Source: Clostridiales bacterium 38-18
GTDB lineage: Bacteria > Bacillota > Clostridia > Peptostreptococcales > Acidaminobacteraceae
NCBI GenBank assembly: GCA_001897605.1
Contig: MKTL01000006.1
Coordinates: forward strand, 101,780 to 165,779
Direction of reading: 5' to 3'
Length of the DNA: 64,000 nt
The translations under genes were made by a program, and so were the position numbers. The stretch's first letter is position 1. Each line of letters begins with the position of its first letter. This document shows, piece by piece, positions 54,343 through 63,699 of this stretch. The notes under the pieces were generated by a model that worked only from the letters and a program-made list of their open reading frames with translations, made no database searches and was not told the DNA's origin.

Positions 54343-56508
54343 ATGTTTAAAAAGATACAATTTTTTATCAGCCTTACAATCGTAATTCTTATTATACTGA
54401 TGATGTTTGTTCCATCACTTTTTACAAATATAAATCCTTATGCAACTGAAGGTCTCAGATCATATGTTGATGACGCAGGTACTTTCCATCTGGAAAAAGC
54501 ACCCTTTAAGCCGCAAAGTGACATATGGATGGGAACCGATGAGCTGGGCAGAAGCATATGGGCCTTGATAATTTACGGCACTAAATTAACGATATCTCTT
54601 GCAGGATTAATTGTTATATTTAGGTTTTTAATTGCTGTTCCCATCGGTATGCTTGCGGGATTTGGTTCTTTAAGTGCGCATAGTATCATAGACAAGATGA
54701 ATCGATTTTTAGGGACGATACCAACGCTATTGTTAAGCATTCTGATTCTCAGAATGGATTTTTTTACGAATCTAAGTAAAACGCAATCGGTTATTTCTTT
54801 TGTTATCGTTCTCAGTATCATTGGATTTGCTAAGCTAGCGGTTGTTATTGAGGAACGCGTAAAGGCGATTAATAGTGAACCATTTGTAACTGGAGATATT
54901 GCACTTGGTAAAAAGCCACTTCAGATAGCATTAACCACTATACTTAGACACTTGTATCCAGAACTCATAGCCATGTTTTTTATGGAGATTGCCCGTGCTT
55001 TGACCTTGTTATTACAGTTGGGATTGTTTGCAGTTTTCGTAGGAAATGTCAAATTTATTGAGGACAGCTCAAATGGTAATATAAAAACGATGAATGTTTC
55101 TTACGAGCCCGAATGGGCGAGCATGCTGGGGGCTGCAAGAATTCATTTGCGTTCTGCTCCTTGGATTGTATTTTTTCCTTCCCTTGCTTTTTTTATAAGT
55201 GTTCTAGGCTTCAATGCCTTTGGCGAGAGTGTTAGAAAGCTTTTAAAGGGAGAGATGAGCATCCTTAGAATTAAGCCAATATTGATAAGCTTGAGTGTAT
55301 TGCTTATCGTATTTATTTCAGGTTATCAGCTGGTTGATTGGGTTGGCGTTCACACTGGATACGCCTCAAAGATCCTTTCTACTGAGCGGCTCATGCTTGA
55401 ACCTGGACCTATTCTATTAGGAAACAGCAACGCTTTAAAAGCTGCAGATTGGATAAGCTCTGAGCTAGATACTAGGGGCTTTACTCCCTTAAAAGGTAAT
55501 AGCTACATCGATTCTTATACCATAGACAGTGGTTATTATGCTACCAATGATGAGGTAGAATTGAATCAGGTTTCGTTTAAGGGAAATTATGAATGGGTGG
55601 GCTATGGCAATTATGACCTAACCTCTGAGCTCGTCGATTTAAAGGATCTTGATGTGCTTAACCTAGGGGCGGAAGCACTTTCAATGTACTCGGATAAAAT
55701 CATTTTATTAAATGGTAATTTTTATAGTCATGAAGCGATTGTCAAAATGACGGAACGCATCCTATCAAGGTCAAATGTAGACGGAATCATCTGGATGAAG
55801 CCGCTTGACGAAGTTGAAATCAAATGGGTATCCAAACAAACCTTTGCAGTGCCAGTTTTATATGTTTCAAATGAATTCGAATTAAAAAGTGGCGATCAGC
55901 TACACGTAAAACTTGATATGGGAACATTAGGTAGCTCGGGTAACAATATTTACGGCATACTAAAAGGAACCAACACAAATTTAGGTGAAGAAGCTTTGAT
56001 TTATGGTTTTGGCTATAATGCGATGGATGAGAAGCGCTTTTCTGAGCAGATGTCCTTTAATCTTTCACTAATAGATGCTTTGATTAAGGATGATGCCAAC
56101 CGAAAAAGAACCATTATCGTATTGTTTTTCGATGGTGGCTCCAACTATCAATTTGATGGTAGAGTCAGCTATGCTGAGCAATCCTTATATCCTCAAAAGG
56201 ATATTTTGCTGTATTTTGATTTGACGCATATTGAAGCTGGTGAAAGAGGAACCATATTTTTTAATCAGGATCAATCACCAATATCGAGATACTATGCCTA
56301 TTCTTTTGCAGTCCAGCTTGAAGCAGCATTTAATGGCATCTCAGATTCTGTGATTAGAAATCAAAAAAATTGGAAAAACGATGACCTATTGTATTTGTCC
56401 AAGGGGATTCCAACTTTGACGGTAGGCTTCACTCAAAACGAGAAGGGTGAAACCTTATCTAACCTTGGAAGTATTCTTTCAAGGGTAATTCGAAAAAACA
56501 ATTACTAA
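54343..56508 (+). CDS. DppC-type ABC permease fused to a C-terminal M28-like domain
   Basis: A 721-residue fusion in the opposite order. Residues 1-305 are a DppC/OppC permease, with WMGTDELGRSIWALIIYG, DIALGKKPLQIA (coupling loop) and EWASMLGAARIHLRSAPWIVFFPSLAFF. An extra membrane helix (about 315-333) then carries the chain outside. Residues 345-715 show a more degenerate M28-like layout: NALKAADWISSEL, a PA-like part (DKIILLNGNFYSHEA), YGFGYNAMD where the family has GAHYD (near residue 554) and FFDGGSNYQFDG where it has the EE segment (near 596). The metal site is absent. It begins two bases after the first fusion gene, so the two are a matched pair. Confidence 0.82.
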   Translation: MFKKIQFFISLTIVILIILMMFVPSLFTNINPYATEGLRSYVDDAGTFHLEKAPFKPQSDIWMGTDELGRSIWALIIYGTKLTISLAGLIVIFRFLIAVPIGMLAGFGSLSAHSIIDKMNRFLGTIPTLLLSILILRMDFFTNLSKTQSVISFVIVLSIIGFAKLAVVIEERVKAINSEPFVTGDIALGKKPLQIALTTILRHLYPELIAMFFMEIARALTLLLQLGLFAVFVGNVKFIEDSSNGNIKTMNVSYEPEWASMLGAARIHLRSAPWIVFFPSLAFFISVLGFNAFGESVRKLLKGEMSILRIKPILISLSVLLIVFISGYQLVDWVGVHTGYASKILSTERLMLEPGPILLGNSNALKAADWISSELDTRGFTPLKGNSYIDSYTIDSGYYATNDEVELNQVSFKGNYEWVGYGNYDLTSELVDLKDLDVLNLGAEALSMYSDKIILLNGNFYSHEAIVKMTERILSRSNVDGIIWMKPLDEVEIKWVSKQTFAVPVLYVSNEFELKSGDQLHVKLDMGTLGSSGNNIYGILKGTNTNLGEEALIYGFGYNAMDEKRFSEQMSFNLSLIDALIKDDANRKRTIIVLFFDGGSNYQFDGRVSYAEQSLYPQKDILLYFDLTHIEAGERGTIFFNQDQSPISRYYAYSFAVQLEAAFNGISDSVIRNQKNWKNDDLLYLSKGIPTLTVGFTQNEKGETLSNLGSILSRVIRKNNY

Positions 56509-56517
56509 GAGGTAATC

Positions 56518-57471
56518 ATGCTAGAAATAGAGAATCTTAAAGTTAAATTAAATCATACTGAAATCGTAAGAGGCATCAGCTTTAATCTTGAAAAGGGAAA
56601 GATTTTAAGTGTTCTCGGCGAGTCGGGCTCTGGGAAAAGTGTTACTGCCACGTCTATACTCAGGCTTTTCGATGAAAATAACTCTGAAATAACTGTTGAT
56701 TTGATGAGATTTGATGAGCAAGATTTAAAAAATCTAAATAAAGGCCAGCTAGAGGCAATCAGAGGTAAGCGCATAGCCTATATTTTTCAAAATCCAATTG
56801 ATGCCCTCAGTCCTTATCGTAGAATCGGCAAACAATTTAAAGAGGTTTTAAAGTCACATCAACTTGCATATCATAAAAATGAAGTGCTCAAGTGGTTAGA
56901 AATGGTTGGACTGGAGAAGGAGAAGGAATATATATTAAGAAAATATCCACATCAATTGAGTGGTGGGCAGGCTCAAAGAGTGACCATTGCACTTGCGCTT
57001 TGCTTAAATCCTGAACTTATCATTGCAGATGAACCGACTAGCTCGATAGACGCTTCATTAACCGATACCATTATAGAACTTTTGATCAGTATTAACCAAA
57101 GAATGAAGATATCCATTCTATTTATTACTCACGATTTTGATTTAGCAACTCGAATCAGTGACGATATTCTTATACTTTATGGTGGGCTCGTAATGGAATA
57201 TGGAGAAAAAGCGAATATCGTCAATCGACCTAAGCACCCATATACAGAGGAGCTTTTCAAATGTGTTAGCTCCATTAACAGCAGAGAGGAAAGGCTTTAT
57301 GCACTTTCCGGATATGCACTAGATCCTAAAGCTTTTAAAAATGAATGTCCCTTTGCAGATAGATGCCCTCAAGTGAAAAAAGACTGTTATCTTAAAATTC
57401 CACAAATCACATTTGATTCATATGGGACTCAAGTTAGATGTGTTTTATACGACGAGGTATTGAATGAATAA
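56518..57471 (+). CDS. Peptide ABC transporter ATPase, DppD/OppD type
   Basis: A 317-residue ATPase with Walker A GESGSGKSVTATS, signature LSGGQAQRVTIALAL, Walker B LIIADEPTSSIDA and the H-loop FITHDFDLA. The C-terminal oligopeptide-transporter region has four cysteines in the CPFADRCPQVKKDC pattern seen in OppD/DppD proteins. It energises the import of the two permease fusions. Its end overlaps the next gene by eight bases. Confidence 0.95.
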   Translation: MLEIENLKVKLNHTEIVRGISFNLEKGKILSVLGESGSGKSVTATSILRLFDENNSEITVDLMRFDEQDLKNLNKGQLEAIRGKRIAYIFQNPIDALSPYRRIGKQFKEVLKSHQLAYHKNEVLKWLEMVGLEKEKEYILRKYPHQLSGGQAQRVTIALALCLNPELIIADEPTSSIDASLTDTIIELLISINQRMKISILFITHDFDLATRISDDILILYGGLVMEYGEKANIVNRPKHPYTEELFKCVSSINSREERLYALSGYALDPKAFKNECPFADRCPQVKKDCYLKIPQITFDSYGTQVRCVLYDEVLNE

Positions 57472-58231
57472 TAATCAGGTAATAATGTCAGCTATAAATG
57501 TGAGCAAATCGTATTATACGAAGGTGAGCGCACTAGGGAAGGCAGTTGAGATAAAGGCGGTAAATCGCGTTTCCTTTGATTTACATGAGGGAGAAACTTT
57601 AGGATTAATTGGAGAGAGTGGAAGTGGAAAAACAACCTTGTCACATCTTTTATTAAAGCTCATTCCGCTTGACTCTGGTGAGTTTAGGTTTAGTGAAGAG
57701 GTTAACTTACAATTTAGAAAGTCGGTTCAAATTGTATTCCAATATACCTATGGTGCTTTGGACCCTTTAAAAACAGTTAGACAGTTGATGATTGAACCCT
57801 TAAAGGTTCATAAAATTTGTAATAGTAGTGCATATGAGCAAACGAGTATGACCCTGTTGAATCGCGTAGGTCTTTCTGAAAAGATGTTGGATCGTAGAAT
57901 TTCAGAGATTAGTGGCGGTCAAAAGCAACGTTTGGGCATTGCACGTGCATTGGCGACCAATCCGAAAATTGTTGTTTTAGACGAGCCTGTATCAGCCCTT
58001 GATATCTCTGTTCAAGGTCAGATTATTAATCTGCTGCAGGATCTGAAAAAGGAATTGGGGCTAACGTATTTGTTTATAACGCATGACTTAAAAATAGCAA
58101 GACATCTTTCTGATCGACTTGCAGTAATGAAGGATGGCGCAATTATTGAGATTGGTAAAACTGAGTCCATTATCAATGAACCAAAGGCAGATTATACAAG
58201 GCAGTTAATAAAAACCATAAACAGAATATAA
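57464..58231 (+). CDS. Peptide ABC transporter ATPase, DppF/OppF type
   Basis: A 255-residue ATPase with Walker A GESGSGKTTLSHLL, the Q-loop IVFQYTYGALDPLKTV, signature ISGGQKQRLGIARAL and Walker B IVVLDEPVSALDIS. It lacks the C-terminal cysteine region, unlike its partner. It forms the heterodimeric motor with the DppD-type subunit. It is the last gene before a terminator. Confidence 0.95.
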   Translation: MNNNQVIMSAINVSKSYYTKVSALGKAVEIKAVNRVSFDLHEGETLGLIGESGSGKTTLSHLLLKLIPLDSGEFRFSEEVNLQFRKSVQIVFQYTYGALDPLKTVRQLMIEPLKVHKICNSSAYEQTSMTLLNRVGLSEKMLDRRISEISGGQKQRLGIARALATNPKIVVLDEPVSALDISVQGQIINLLQDLKKELGLTYLFITHDLKIARHLSDRLAVMKDGAIIEIGKTESIINEPKADYTRQLIKTINRI

Positions 58232-58243
58232 CAAAATATTCCG

Positions 58244-58270
58244 AGACCTTCATATACAGAAGGTCTTTTT
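58244..58270 (+). terminator. Rho-independent terminator of the ABC operon
   Basis: A perfect 8-base-pair stem (58244-58251 with 58259-58266) with a seven-base loop and a T run. Confidence 0.85.
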
Positions 58271-58307
58271 TATTTTATTTTAAAGAGTGTGAATAAATTT
58301 TAAATAA

Positions 58308-58347
58308 ATTTTGTAGTATTTTGTAACATTTTGTAGGATTGTGTAGG
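58308..58347 (+). repeat. Four tandem 10-nt repeats before the TRAP operon
   Basis: Units ATTTTGTAGT, ATTTTGTAAC, ATTTTGTAGG and ATTGTGTAGG follow one another with an exact 10-base period. They lie about 100 bases upstream of the TAXI receptor gene. One turn of the helix per repeat is the spacing expected of an array of protein sites; the role is unknown. Confidence 0.85.
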
Positions 58348-58370
58348 GTTGATGATATAAATAGTCGAAT

Positions 58371-58392
58371 CATGTATTTGTATGCGTACATG
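58371..58392 (+). promoter_or_regulatory. CATGTA/TACATG inverted repeat upstream of the TRAP operon
   Basis: CATGTA (58371-58376) and TACATG (58387-58392) are separated by ten bases and follow a TATAAA hexamer at 58356-58361. It could be an operator or a leader hairpin. Confidence 0.45.
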
Positions 58393-58449
58393 AGTTCTTT
58401 GGGGAGCATACAGGGTTAGGTTAATAAAAAAGTTGAGCAGGAGGAAATT

Positions 58450-59472
58450 ATGAAAAAAGCAATATCGTTATTATTGGTTTTACTATTAATGTTCACACTT
58501 GTAACAGGCTGTTCGAATAACGAACCAGCTACTACAGAAGCAACTACTGCAGCTGCAGCAGGAGAAACAACAGCTGCAAGTACCGAAGAGCAAGTATCAT
58601 TTGACAACATCTTTGTTAATATTGGTACTGGTGGTACTGCAGGGACATATTTCCCACTTGGCGGTGCTTTTGCTGAAATCTGGAATAACAATATTAAAGG
58701 CATTAACGCAACTGCACAATCGACAGGTGCTTCTGTTGCAAACATTAACCTTTTAATCGATGGTGAAGTAGAGGTTGTAATCGTTCAAAATGATACTGCT
58801 TTATATGCACATGACGGCGTTCAAATGTTTGATGGCCAACCTTTTGAAAAATTAAGAGGTCTTGCGACTCTTTACAGTGAACCATTACAAATCGTTACAA
58901 CAGATCCAACGATCAAAACTGTAGCTGACTTAAAAGGCAAAAAAGTAGCTGTAGGTGCAATTGGTTCTGGTGTTGAAGCCAATGCTAGACAAATTATCGC
59001 TGCAGCAGGTATGGATTTTGAAAAGGATATCGATCCTAAATTCTTATCATTTGCTGAAGCATCTTCAGGCTTAAAAGATAAACAAGTAGATGCTGCATTC
59101 TTAACAGCTGGTATTCCAACAGCTGCAATTCAGGACCTTTCAGCACAAAATGATGTGTTTATAGTTGCAATCGATGGCGATGTAGCAGAAGCGCTTAAAT
59201 CAGATTATAAATTCTTTACTGATTATGTGATTCCTGCAAACACTTATAAAGGACAAACTGAAGATGTACCAACTTTGACTGTTAAATCAATGCTTTGTGT
59301 ATCTGCTGATATGGATGAAAAATTAGCATATGAATTGACAAAACAAATTTACGAAAACCTAGATAGAGTTGTTTTAGCTCACAACGTAGGTAAATATATT
59401 ACAAAAGAAACTGCTCAAGATGCAATGTCAGTACCATTACATCCAGGTGCAGAAAGATATTTTAACGAATAG
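58450..59472 (+). CDS. TAXI-family TRAP transporter solute receptor
   Basis: A 340-residue lipoprotein (lipobox VTGCS) with an Ala/Thr/Glu-rich spacer, then the TAXI fold: INIGTGGTAGTYFPLGG-type start (IGTGGTAGTYFPLG), STGASVANINLL and KKVAVGAIGSGVEA. TAXI receptors bind small organic acids such as glutamate or 2-oxoglutarate and hand them to a fused TRAP permease. The gene order receptor, DUF1850 protein, 4TM-12TM permease is the standard one. It has an AGGAGGAAA site. Confidence 0.95.
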   Translation: MKKAISLLLVLLLMFTLVTGCSNNEPATTEATTAAAAGETTAASTEEQVSFDNIFVNIGTGGTAGTYFPLGGAFAEIWNNNIKGINATAQSTGASVANINLLIDGEVEVVIVQNDTALYAHDGVQMFDGQPFEKLRGLATLYSEPLQIVTTDPTIKTVADLKGKKVAVGAIGSGVEANARQIIAAAGMDFEKDIDPKFLSFAEASSGLKDKQVDAAFLTAGIPTAAIQDLSAQNDVFIVAIDGDVAEALKSDYKFFTDYVIPANTYKGQTEDVPTLTVKSMLCVSADMDEKLAYELTKQIYENLDRVVLAHNVGKYITKETAQDAMSVPLHPGAERYFNE

Positions 59473-59547
59473 AGAGTATATTTAATTAGGTAGGGTCTAG
59501 TTAATCTCCCAAGTTTTCCCCAAAATATAAAAGAGAGAAGGGAAGCT

Positions 59548-60117
59548 TTGTTAAGAAAAGTAATCATCGGATTGTTAAGTATAATTCTATTGGTGATGTT
59601 GGTTTTTACAGGTCTTCATGAGCGGACAGTAATTATAATTGAAGACATAAAAACTGGTGAGCAACGAGATTTTTTTCCAAAGGATGATCAGTTTATCCTT
59701 GGATATACACATTCTGTCTTATTGACACCTGTAGAGGAATACTTTGAAGTCGATAAAAATAATAACCTTATACTCCAAAAGACGATTTATGAGTCTTTTG
59801 GAGTAGGGCTTCCTTATGAACAGGATACTGATGCGGATTTTGAAATAGTGGATGGTAAGTTTATTTTATATTTGAATCGGACGTTTGAACAAGTCAATAT
59901 GATCGCTTCACCAATTCCAAAGCATTTGATTAAGGTTAATGGTGAAAGCACCTATATCGCTGCAATGTTCAGTAAGGAAGATATAGACGTAACGAGTGAT
60001 GCTTTCAAAGCACTTATTAAGGAAGACGAGGAACGAGAAAAGTACACGCACGATATAAAAATATATGCAATTAAAAAGAAAGTATTTGAAATAGGCAACT
60101 ATCATGTTGTCTTATAG
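59548..60117 (+). CDS. DUF1850 protein of the TRAP operon
   Basis: A 189-residue protein with an N-terminal membrane anchor and the DUF1850 domain, with the LGYTHSVLLTPVEEYFEV motif. It starts with TTG (59548) after AAGGGA. The family is found almost only beside TAXI receptors and fused TRAP permeases and may help assemble them; its exact role is not known. A 15-base gap separates it from the permease gene. Confidence 0.9.
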   Translation: MLRKVIIGLLSIILLVMLVFTGLHERTVIIIEDIKTGEQRDFFPKDDQFILGYTHSVLLTPVEEYFEVDKNNNLILQKTIYESFGVGLPYEQDTDADFEIVDGKFILYLNRTFEQVNMIASPIPKHLIKVNGESTYIAAMFSKEDIDVTSDAFKALIKEDEEREKYTHDIKIYAIKKKVFEIGNYHVVL

Positions 60118-60131
60118 GAAGGATCGGTGTC

Positions 60132-62096
60132 ATGTCTGACTTAAAAGATAAAAATACGACAGCAGTACCATCGGAAGTTAATGCTGATGAACTGCTCAGA
60201 AAATATGACAAGGGATCAGATTACCGAGTATTAAGTGGTGTTCAAAATAAGATGATAATAATCTTACTAGCTTTGTTTTCATGCTTCCAGCTATACACAG
60301 GTATTTTTGGTGTGTTGGATGCGATGCTACAAAGATCAATACACCTTGCTTTCGGATTAACATTGGTTTATTTGTTGTATCCAACTTCAAAGAAATTTTC
60401 AAGAAGCAAACTACATCCATTAGATGTCTTTTTAGCAGTTTTGGCTGCTGGCGTTTGTCTCTATGTGTTTTTTAACTACAAACAGCTCGTTTTACGTGCG
60501 GGTCGCGTGAGTACGACGGATATGATCGTAGGTTTGATCGCTATCTTCTTGGTTTTAGAGGCGGCTCGAAGAGTAATTGGTTGGCCAATGGTTATTATCG
60601 CATGCGTGTTCATCGCATACGCATTACTTGGACCACATATTCCTGGGCCACTTGCTCACAGAGGTGTAAAAGTAAGCAATTTAGTACAGCACTTATACTA
60701 TACGACTGAAGGGATTTTTGGTTTACCAATTGGCGTATCTTCAACCTTTATATTTATGTTCCTATTATTTGGTGCTTATCTCGGAAAAACAGGTATGGGA
60801 GAGTTTTTTATAGACATCTCTAACTCAATAGCGGGTAGTGCACCAGGTGGTCCTGCAAAAGTTGCAGTTATATCAAGTGCGACAATGGGTACTCTTTCTG
60901 GGTCTTCTGTTGCAAACGTTGTTGGTACGGGTAGCTTTACCATTCCAATGATGAAAAAACTTGGCTATAAGCCTGAGTTTGCAGGAGCTGTAGAAGCGAC
61001 TGCTTCAACTGGTGGACAGCTAATGCCTCCGATTATGGGAGCAGCTGCGTTTCTTATGGCAGAGTTTACAAATATTCCTTATGTTCAAATAATAGGGGCA
61101 GCAGTTATTCCAGCATTACTTTATTACTTTGGTGTATGGGCTGGTGTACATTATGAAGCAAAAAAACAAGGCTTAAAGGGCTTGCCTAAGGATCAAATTC
61201 CTAAAGCGGGTAAAGTAATGAGAGAAAGAGGACACTTGATATTACCTATTATCGTAGTTATCTATCTTTTGGTAAGTGGCTACACACCAATTAGAGCTGC
61301 ATTAGGTGCAATACTATCCTCAATTCTTGTCGCTGCTATAAAAAAAGAAACCAGATTATCACTCCGCGATATATTTAATGGATTAGTAGAGGGTGCAAAA
61401 AGTGCGTTAACTGTGGTAGCAGCATGTGCAACTGCTGGAATTATCATTGGCGTTGTAACTCAGACCGGTTTGGGACTTAAGATGGGATCATTACTTGTTA
61501 GTGCAGCATCTGGGAAATTATTCCTAACCTTGGCATTTACTATGGTTACATCGTTAATTTTAGGTATTGGGGTTCCAACCACTGCCAATTATGTTATCAC
61601 CTCCACAATTGCAGCACCCGCTTTATTAATGCTAAATGTTCCAATTATAGCGGCTCATATGTTTGCGTTTTATTTTGGCATCATAGCGGACGTTACACCA
61701 CCTGTAGCACTTGCAGCTGTTGCAGCATCAGGTGTCGCCAAATCAGAACCGATGAGAACTGGTATTCAAGCCTCAAGGCTTGCAATAGCAGCATTCATAA
61801 TACCGTATATTTTCGTTTATAGTCCTGAATTACTTTTGGTTAATGTCACACCACTTTCACTTGTATTTATACTTATAACAGCAGTTATCGGTATAATCGC
61901 AGTTGCTGCAGGGTTAACTGGATATTTCCAAACCAAGATGAATGCAATTGAAAGAATTTTATTTATCATTGGTGGTATTATGATGGTAACGACTCATTTA
62001 ACATTTAACCTTATAGCAGCAGTGGCATTATTAGGAGTAGGTATACTTCAGTTTAGAAAAAAAGGCTTGCAAGACAAAGAAATTGTAAGCGCTTAA
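60132..62096 (+). CDS. Fused 4TM-12TM TRAP transporter permease
   Basis: A 654-residue membrane protein joining the small DctQ-like part (about residues 40-150) to the large DctM-like part (about 150-630). GTLSGSSVANVVGTGSFTIP and FYFGIIADVTPPVALAA are typical of the TAXI group. It performs sodium- or proton-driven uptake with the TAXI receptor. It is full length, and the operon closes with a terminator after it. Confidence 0.95.
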   Translation: MSDLKDKNTTAVPSEVNADELLRKYDKGSDYRVLSGVQNKMIIILLALFSCFQLYTGIFGVLDAMLQRSIHLAFGLTLVYLLYPTSKKFSRSKLHPLDVFLAVLAAGVCLYVFFNYKQLVLRAGRVSTTDMIVGLIAIFLVLEAARRVIGWPMVIIACVFIAYALLGPHIPGPLAHRGVKVSNLVQHLYYTTEGIFGLPIGVSSTFIFMFLLFGAYLGKTGMGEFFIDISNSIAGSAPGGPAKVAVISSATMGTLSGSSVANVVGTGSFTIPMMKKLGYKPEFAGAVEATASTGGQLMPPIMGAAAFLMAEFTNIPYVQIIGAAVIPALLYYFGVWAGVHYEAKKQGLKGLPKDQIPKAGKVMRERGHLILPIIVVIYLLVSGYTPIRAALGAILSSILVAAIKKETRLSLRDIFNGLVEGAKSALTVVAACATAGIIIGVVTQTGLGLKMGSLLVSAASGKLFLTLAFTMVTSLILGIGVPTTANYVITSTIAAPALLMLNVPIIAAHMFAFYFGIIADVTPPVALAAVAASGVAKSEPMRTGIQASRLAIAAFIIPYIFVYSPELLLVNVTPLSLVFILITAVIGIIAVAAGLTGYFQTKMNAIERILFIIGGIMMVTTHLTFNLIAAVALLGVGILQFRKKGLQDKEIVSA

Positions 62097-62123
62097 AGTT
62101 ACTAGAAATTCCCCTTCTTATAG

Positions 62124-62167
62124 ACAGAGAGTTGACTACCCACAATGGTCAACTCTCTGTATTTTTT
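62124..62167 (+). terminator. Rho-independent terminator of the TRAP operon
   Basis: A perfect 13-base-pair stem (62124-62136 with 62148-62160), then ATTTTTT. Confidence 0.93.
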
Positions 62168-62183
62168 GAATCAATAAATATCA

Positions 62184-62591
62184 TTATTCTTTTTGATAGT
62201 TGAAGCTCCATGAAACGCCAAATTTATCGGTAAGTGCACCATAGATCGCGCCCCAGAAGGTATCCTGTAGCGGCATTTTAATGGTTGCACCCTCAGACAT
62301 TTGTTCATATACTTTTCGTATAGAATCCTCGGTATCCAAATTAAGATTAACTTGTACATTGTTGCCTATGATTGGATCGTTATTTCCCATCGTATCTGAA
62401 AAATAAAAGAACTGACCATCGACCTCAAGCTCAACGTGTAGAATTCTGTCTCTTAAATATTCAGGAAGATCAGGATCAGATTGATCTTTATAACGCATAA
62501 TTTCGCTGATTTTACCGCCTAAAATACCATGATAAAATTCGACAGCCTCTTCACATTGACCGTCAAAATATAAATAGGGAACTACTAACAT
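62184..62591 (-). CDS. VOC-family protein, PhnB-like
   Basis: A 135-residue glyoxalase/VOC-superfamily protein of the PhnB/YjdN type: PYLYFDGQCEEAVEFYHGILGG at the start, RILHVELEVDGQFFYFSD in the middle and the typical end TFWGAIYGALTDKFGVSWSFN. It is cytoplasmic and dimeric by family. PhnB-like proteins have no settled activity. It is monocistronic with AAGGAG before the ATG. The 290-base gap upstream shows only AT-rich DNA and the ribosome site of the next gene. Confidence 0.92.
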   Translation of the reverse strand: MLVVPYLYFDGQCEEAVEFYHGILGGKISEIMRYKDQSDPDLPEYLRDRILHVELEVDGQFFYFSDTMGNNDPIIGNNVQVNLNLDTEDSIRKVYEQMSEGATIKMPLQDTFWGAIYGALTDKFGVSWSFNYQKE

Positions 62592-62881
62592 AAAGGTCTC
62601 CTTTCATGATTTAAGTTGTTAAGTATTTATCCAAATGTTGGCTTTGGAAACATTTAAATCATCATTTGATTATTTTAGTAAATAAACTTATGAAGGTTAT
62701 ACAAATGTATTTTAATGAGGGTTTTACTAAAAAATAACAAATTACTCTAAAAAAAATTCTGAATATTATGATACCAATTCAAATTGCAATATAATTAACG
62801 TAACCTTCACAAAAGTATAAACTGATTTTAATGCGGACTTTATATGCCTCTTCTAGAATGTAACTATAGGAGGAAGCATAA

Positions 62882-63562
62882 ATGATAAAAACGATTATAT
62901 TTGATTTTGATGGTACGATTATAGATACGAACACGTTAATTGAAGAAGGCCTAAATCACTTTGCATTAAGATATAGAGGGTCGACCTTAAATAAAAATGA
63001 ACACAAATTTCTAGTAGGAAAAACGCTAGAGGATCAAATGAGCTTTATAAGTGAAACGCATAAGCATAGTATGACGGAACAATTTAAAATTTGGTATAAG
63101 CATCATCACAATCAAAAGGCAAAAGCCTTTCCACAAATGATAGAGCTAATTCACGGGCTAAAGCAGCTGGGTTATCAGCTTGCAATCGTAAGCAATAACA
63201 GTACACAAAGTGTTTCGCATGGCCTGAAGCACTTGAAGCTAGATACCTATTTTGACTATATCTTGACTCGTGACCACGTATCGGAGGTTAAGCCATCTCC
63301 CGAAGGACTTGAGGTCATTCTCACATTTACAGAGTCTAGAACACATGAGGCTATATTTGTTGGTGATGCAGCTACTGACGTACAAGCAGCTAAGTCAGCC
63401 GGATTAAAGAGTGTACTTGTTGGCTGGAGTCATCTTGATGTGGACGATATCCATAAGTTAGAGCCTGATTATGTAATTTCTTCAGCGCTTCAGCTTTTAA
63501 CTGTGATAGAGTCAATCAACGAATCAAATAAACAAATCTATCAAAAAAGAATTGCAGTATAG
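62882..63562 (+). CDS. HAD-superfamily phosphatase (PGP/PpaX-like)
   Basis: A 226-residue HAD subfamily IA enzyme: the nucleophile motif IIFDFDGTIIDT, motif II LAIVSNNSTQ, the KPSPEGL lysine and the acidic motif FVGDAATDVQAA. It resembles phosphoglycolate phosphatase or pyrophosphatase PpaX. The substrate is not fixed by sequence. GGAGG lies at 62869-62874, the right distance before ATG 62882. Confidence 0.92.
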   Translation: MIKTIIFDFDGTIIDTNTLIEEGLNHFALRYRGSTLNKNEHKFLVGKTLEDQMSFISETHKHSMTEQFKIWYKHHHNQKAKAFPQMIELIHGLKQLGYQLAIVSNNSTQSVSHGLKHLKLDTYFDYILTRDHVSEVKPSPEGLEVILTFTESRTHEAIFVGDAATDVQAAKSAGLKSVLVGWSHLDVDDIHKLEPDYVISSALQLLTVIESINESNKQIYQKRIAV

Positions 63563-63577
63563 CAGTTCTTTTTTTGT
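63547..63577 (+). terminator. Terminator overlapping the end of the HAD gene
   Basis: Bases 63547-63555 pair with 63562-63570 (one G-U) across the stop codon, followed by a long T tract. Confidence 0.8.
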
Positions 63578-63640
63578 TTTTTGAGATGTCATTCCCTAGA
63601 AGATTACATAGACATAAATAAAATTTAAAGCCTATAAAAT

Positions 63641-63669
63641 GAGACAAATGCCTCATAATTGGGTATAAT
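63641..63669 (+). promoter_or_regulatory. Putative promoter of the efflux adaptor gene
   Basis: A perfect TATAAT (63664-63669) lies 17 bases from GAGACA (63641-63646), a weak -35 match. The ATG of the adaptor follows 30 bases later. Confidence 0.5.
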
Positions 63670-63699
63670 AGAGGATATGAATTTATGTGGAGGCTTTAA

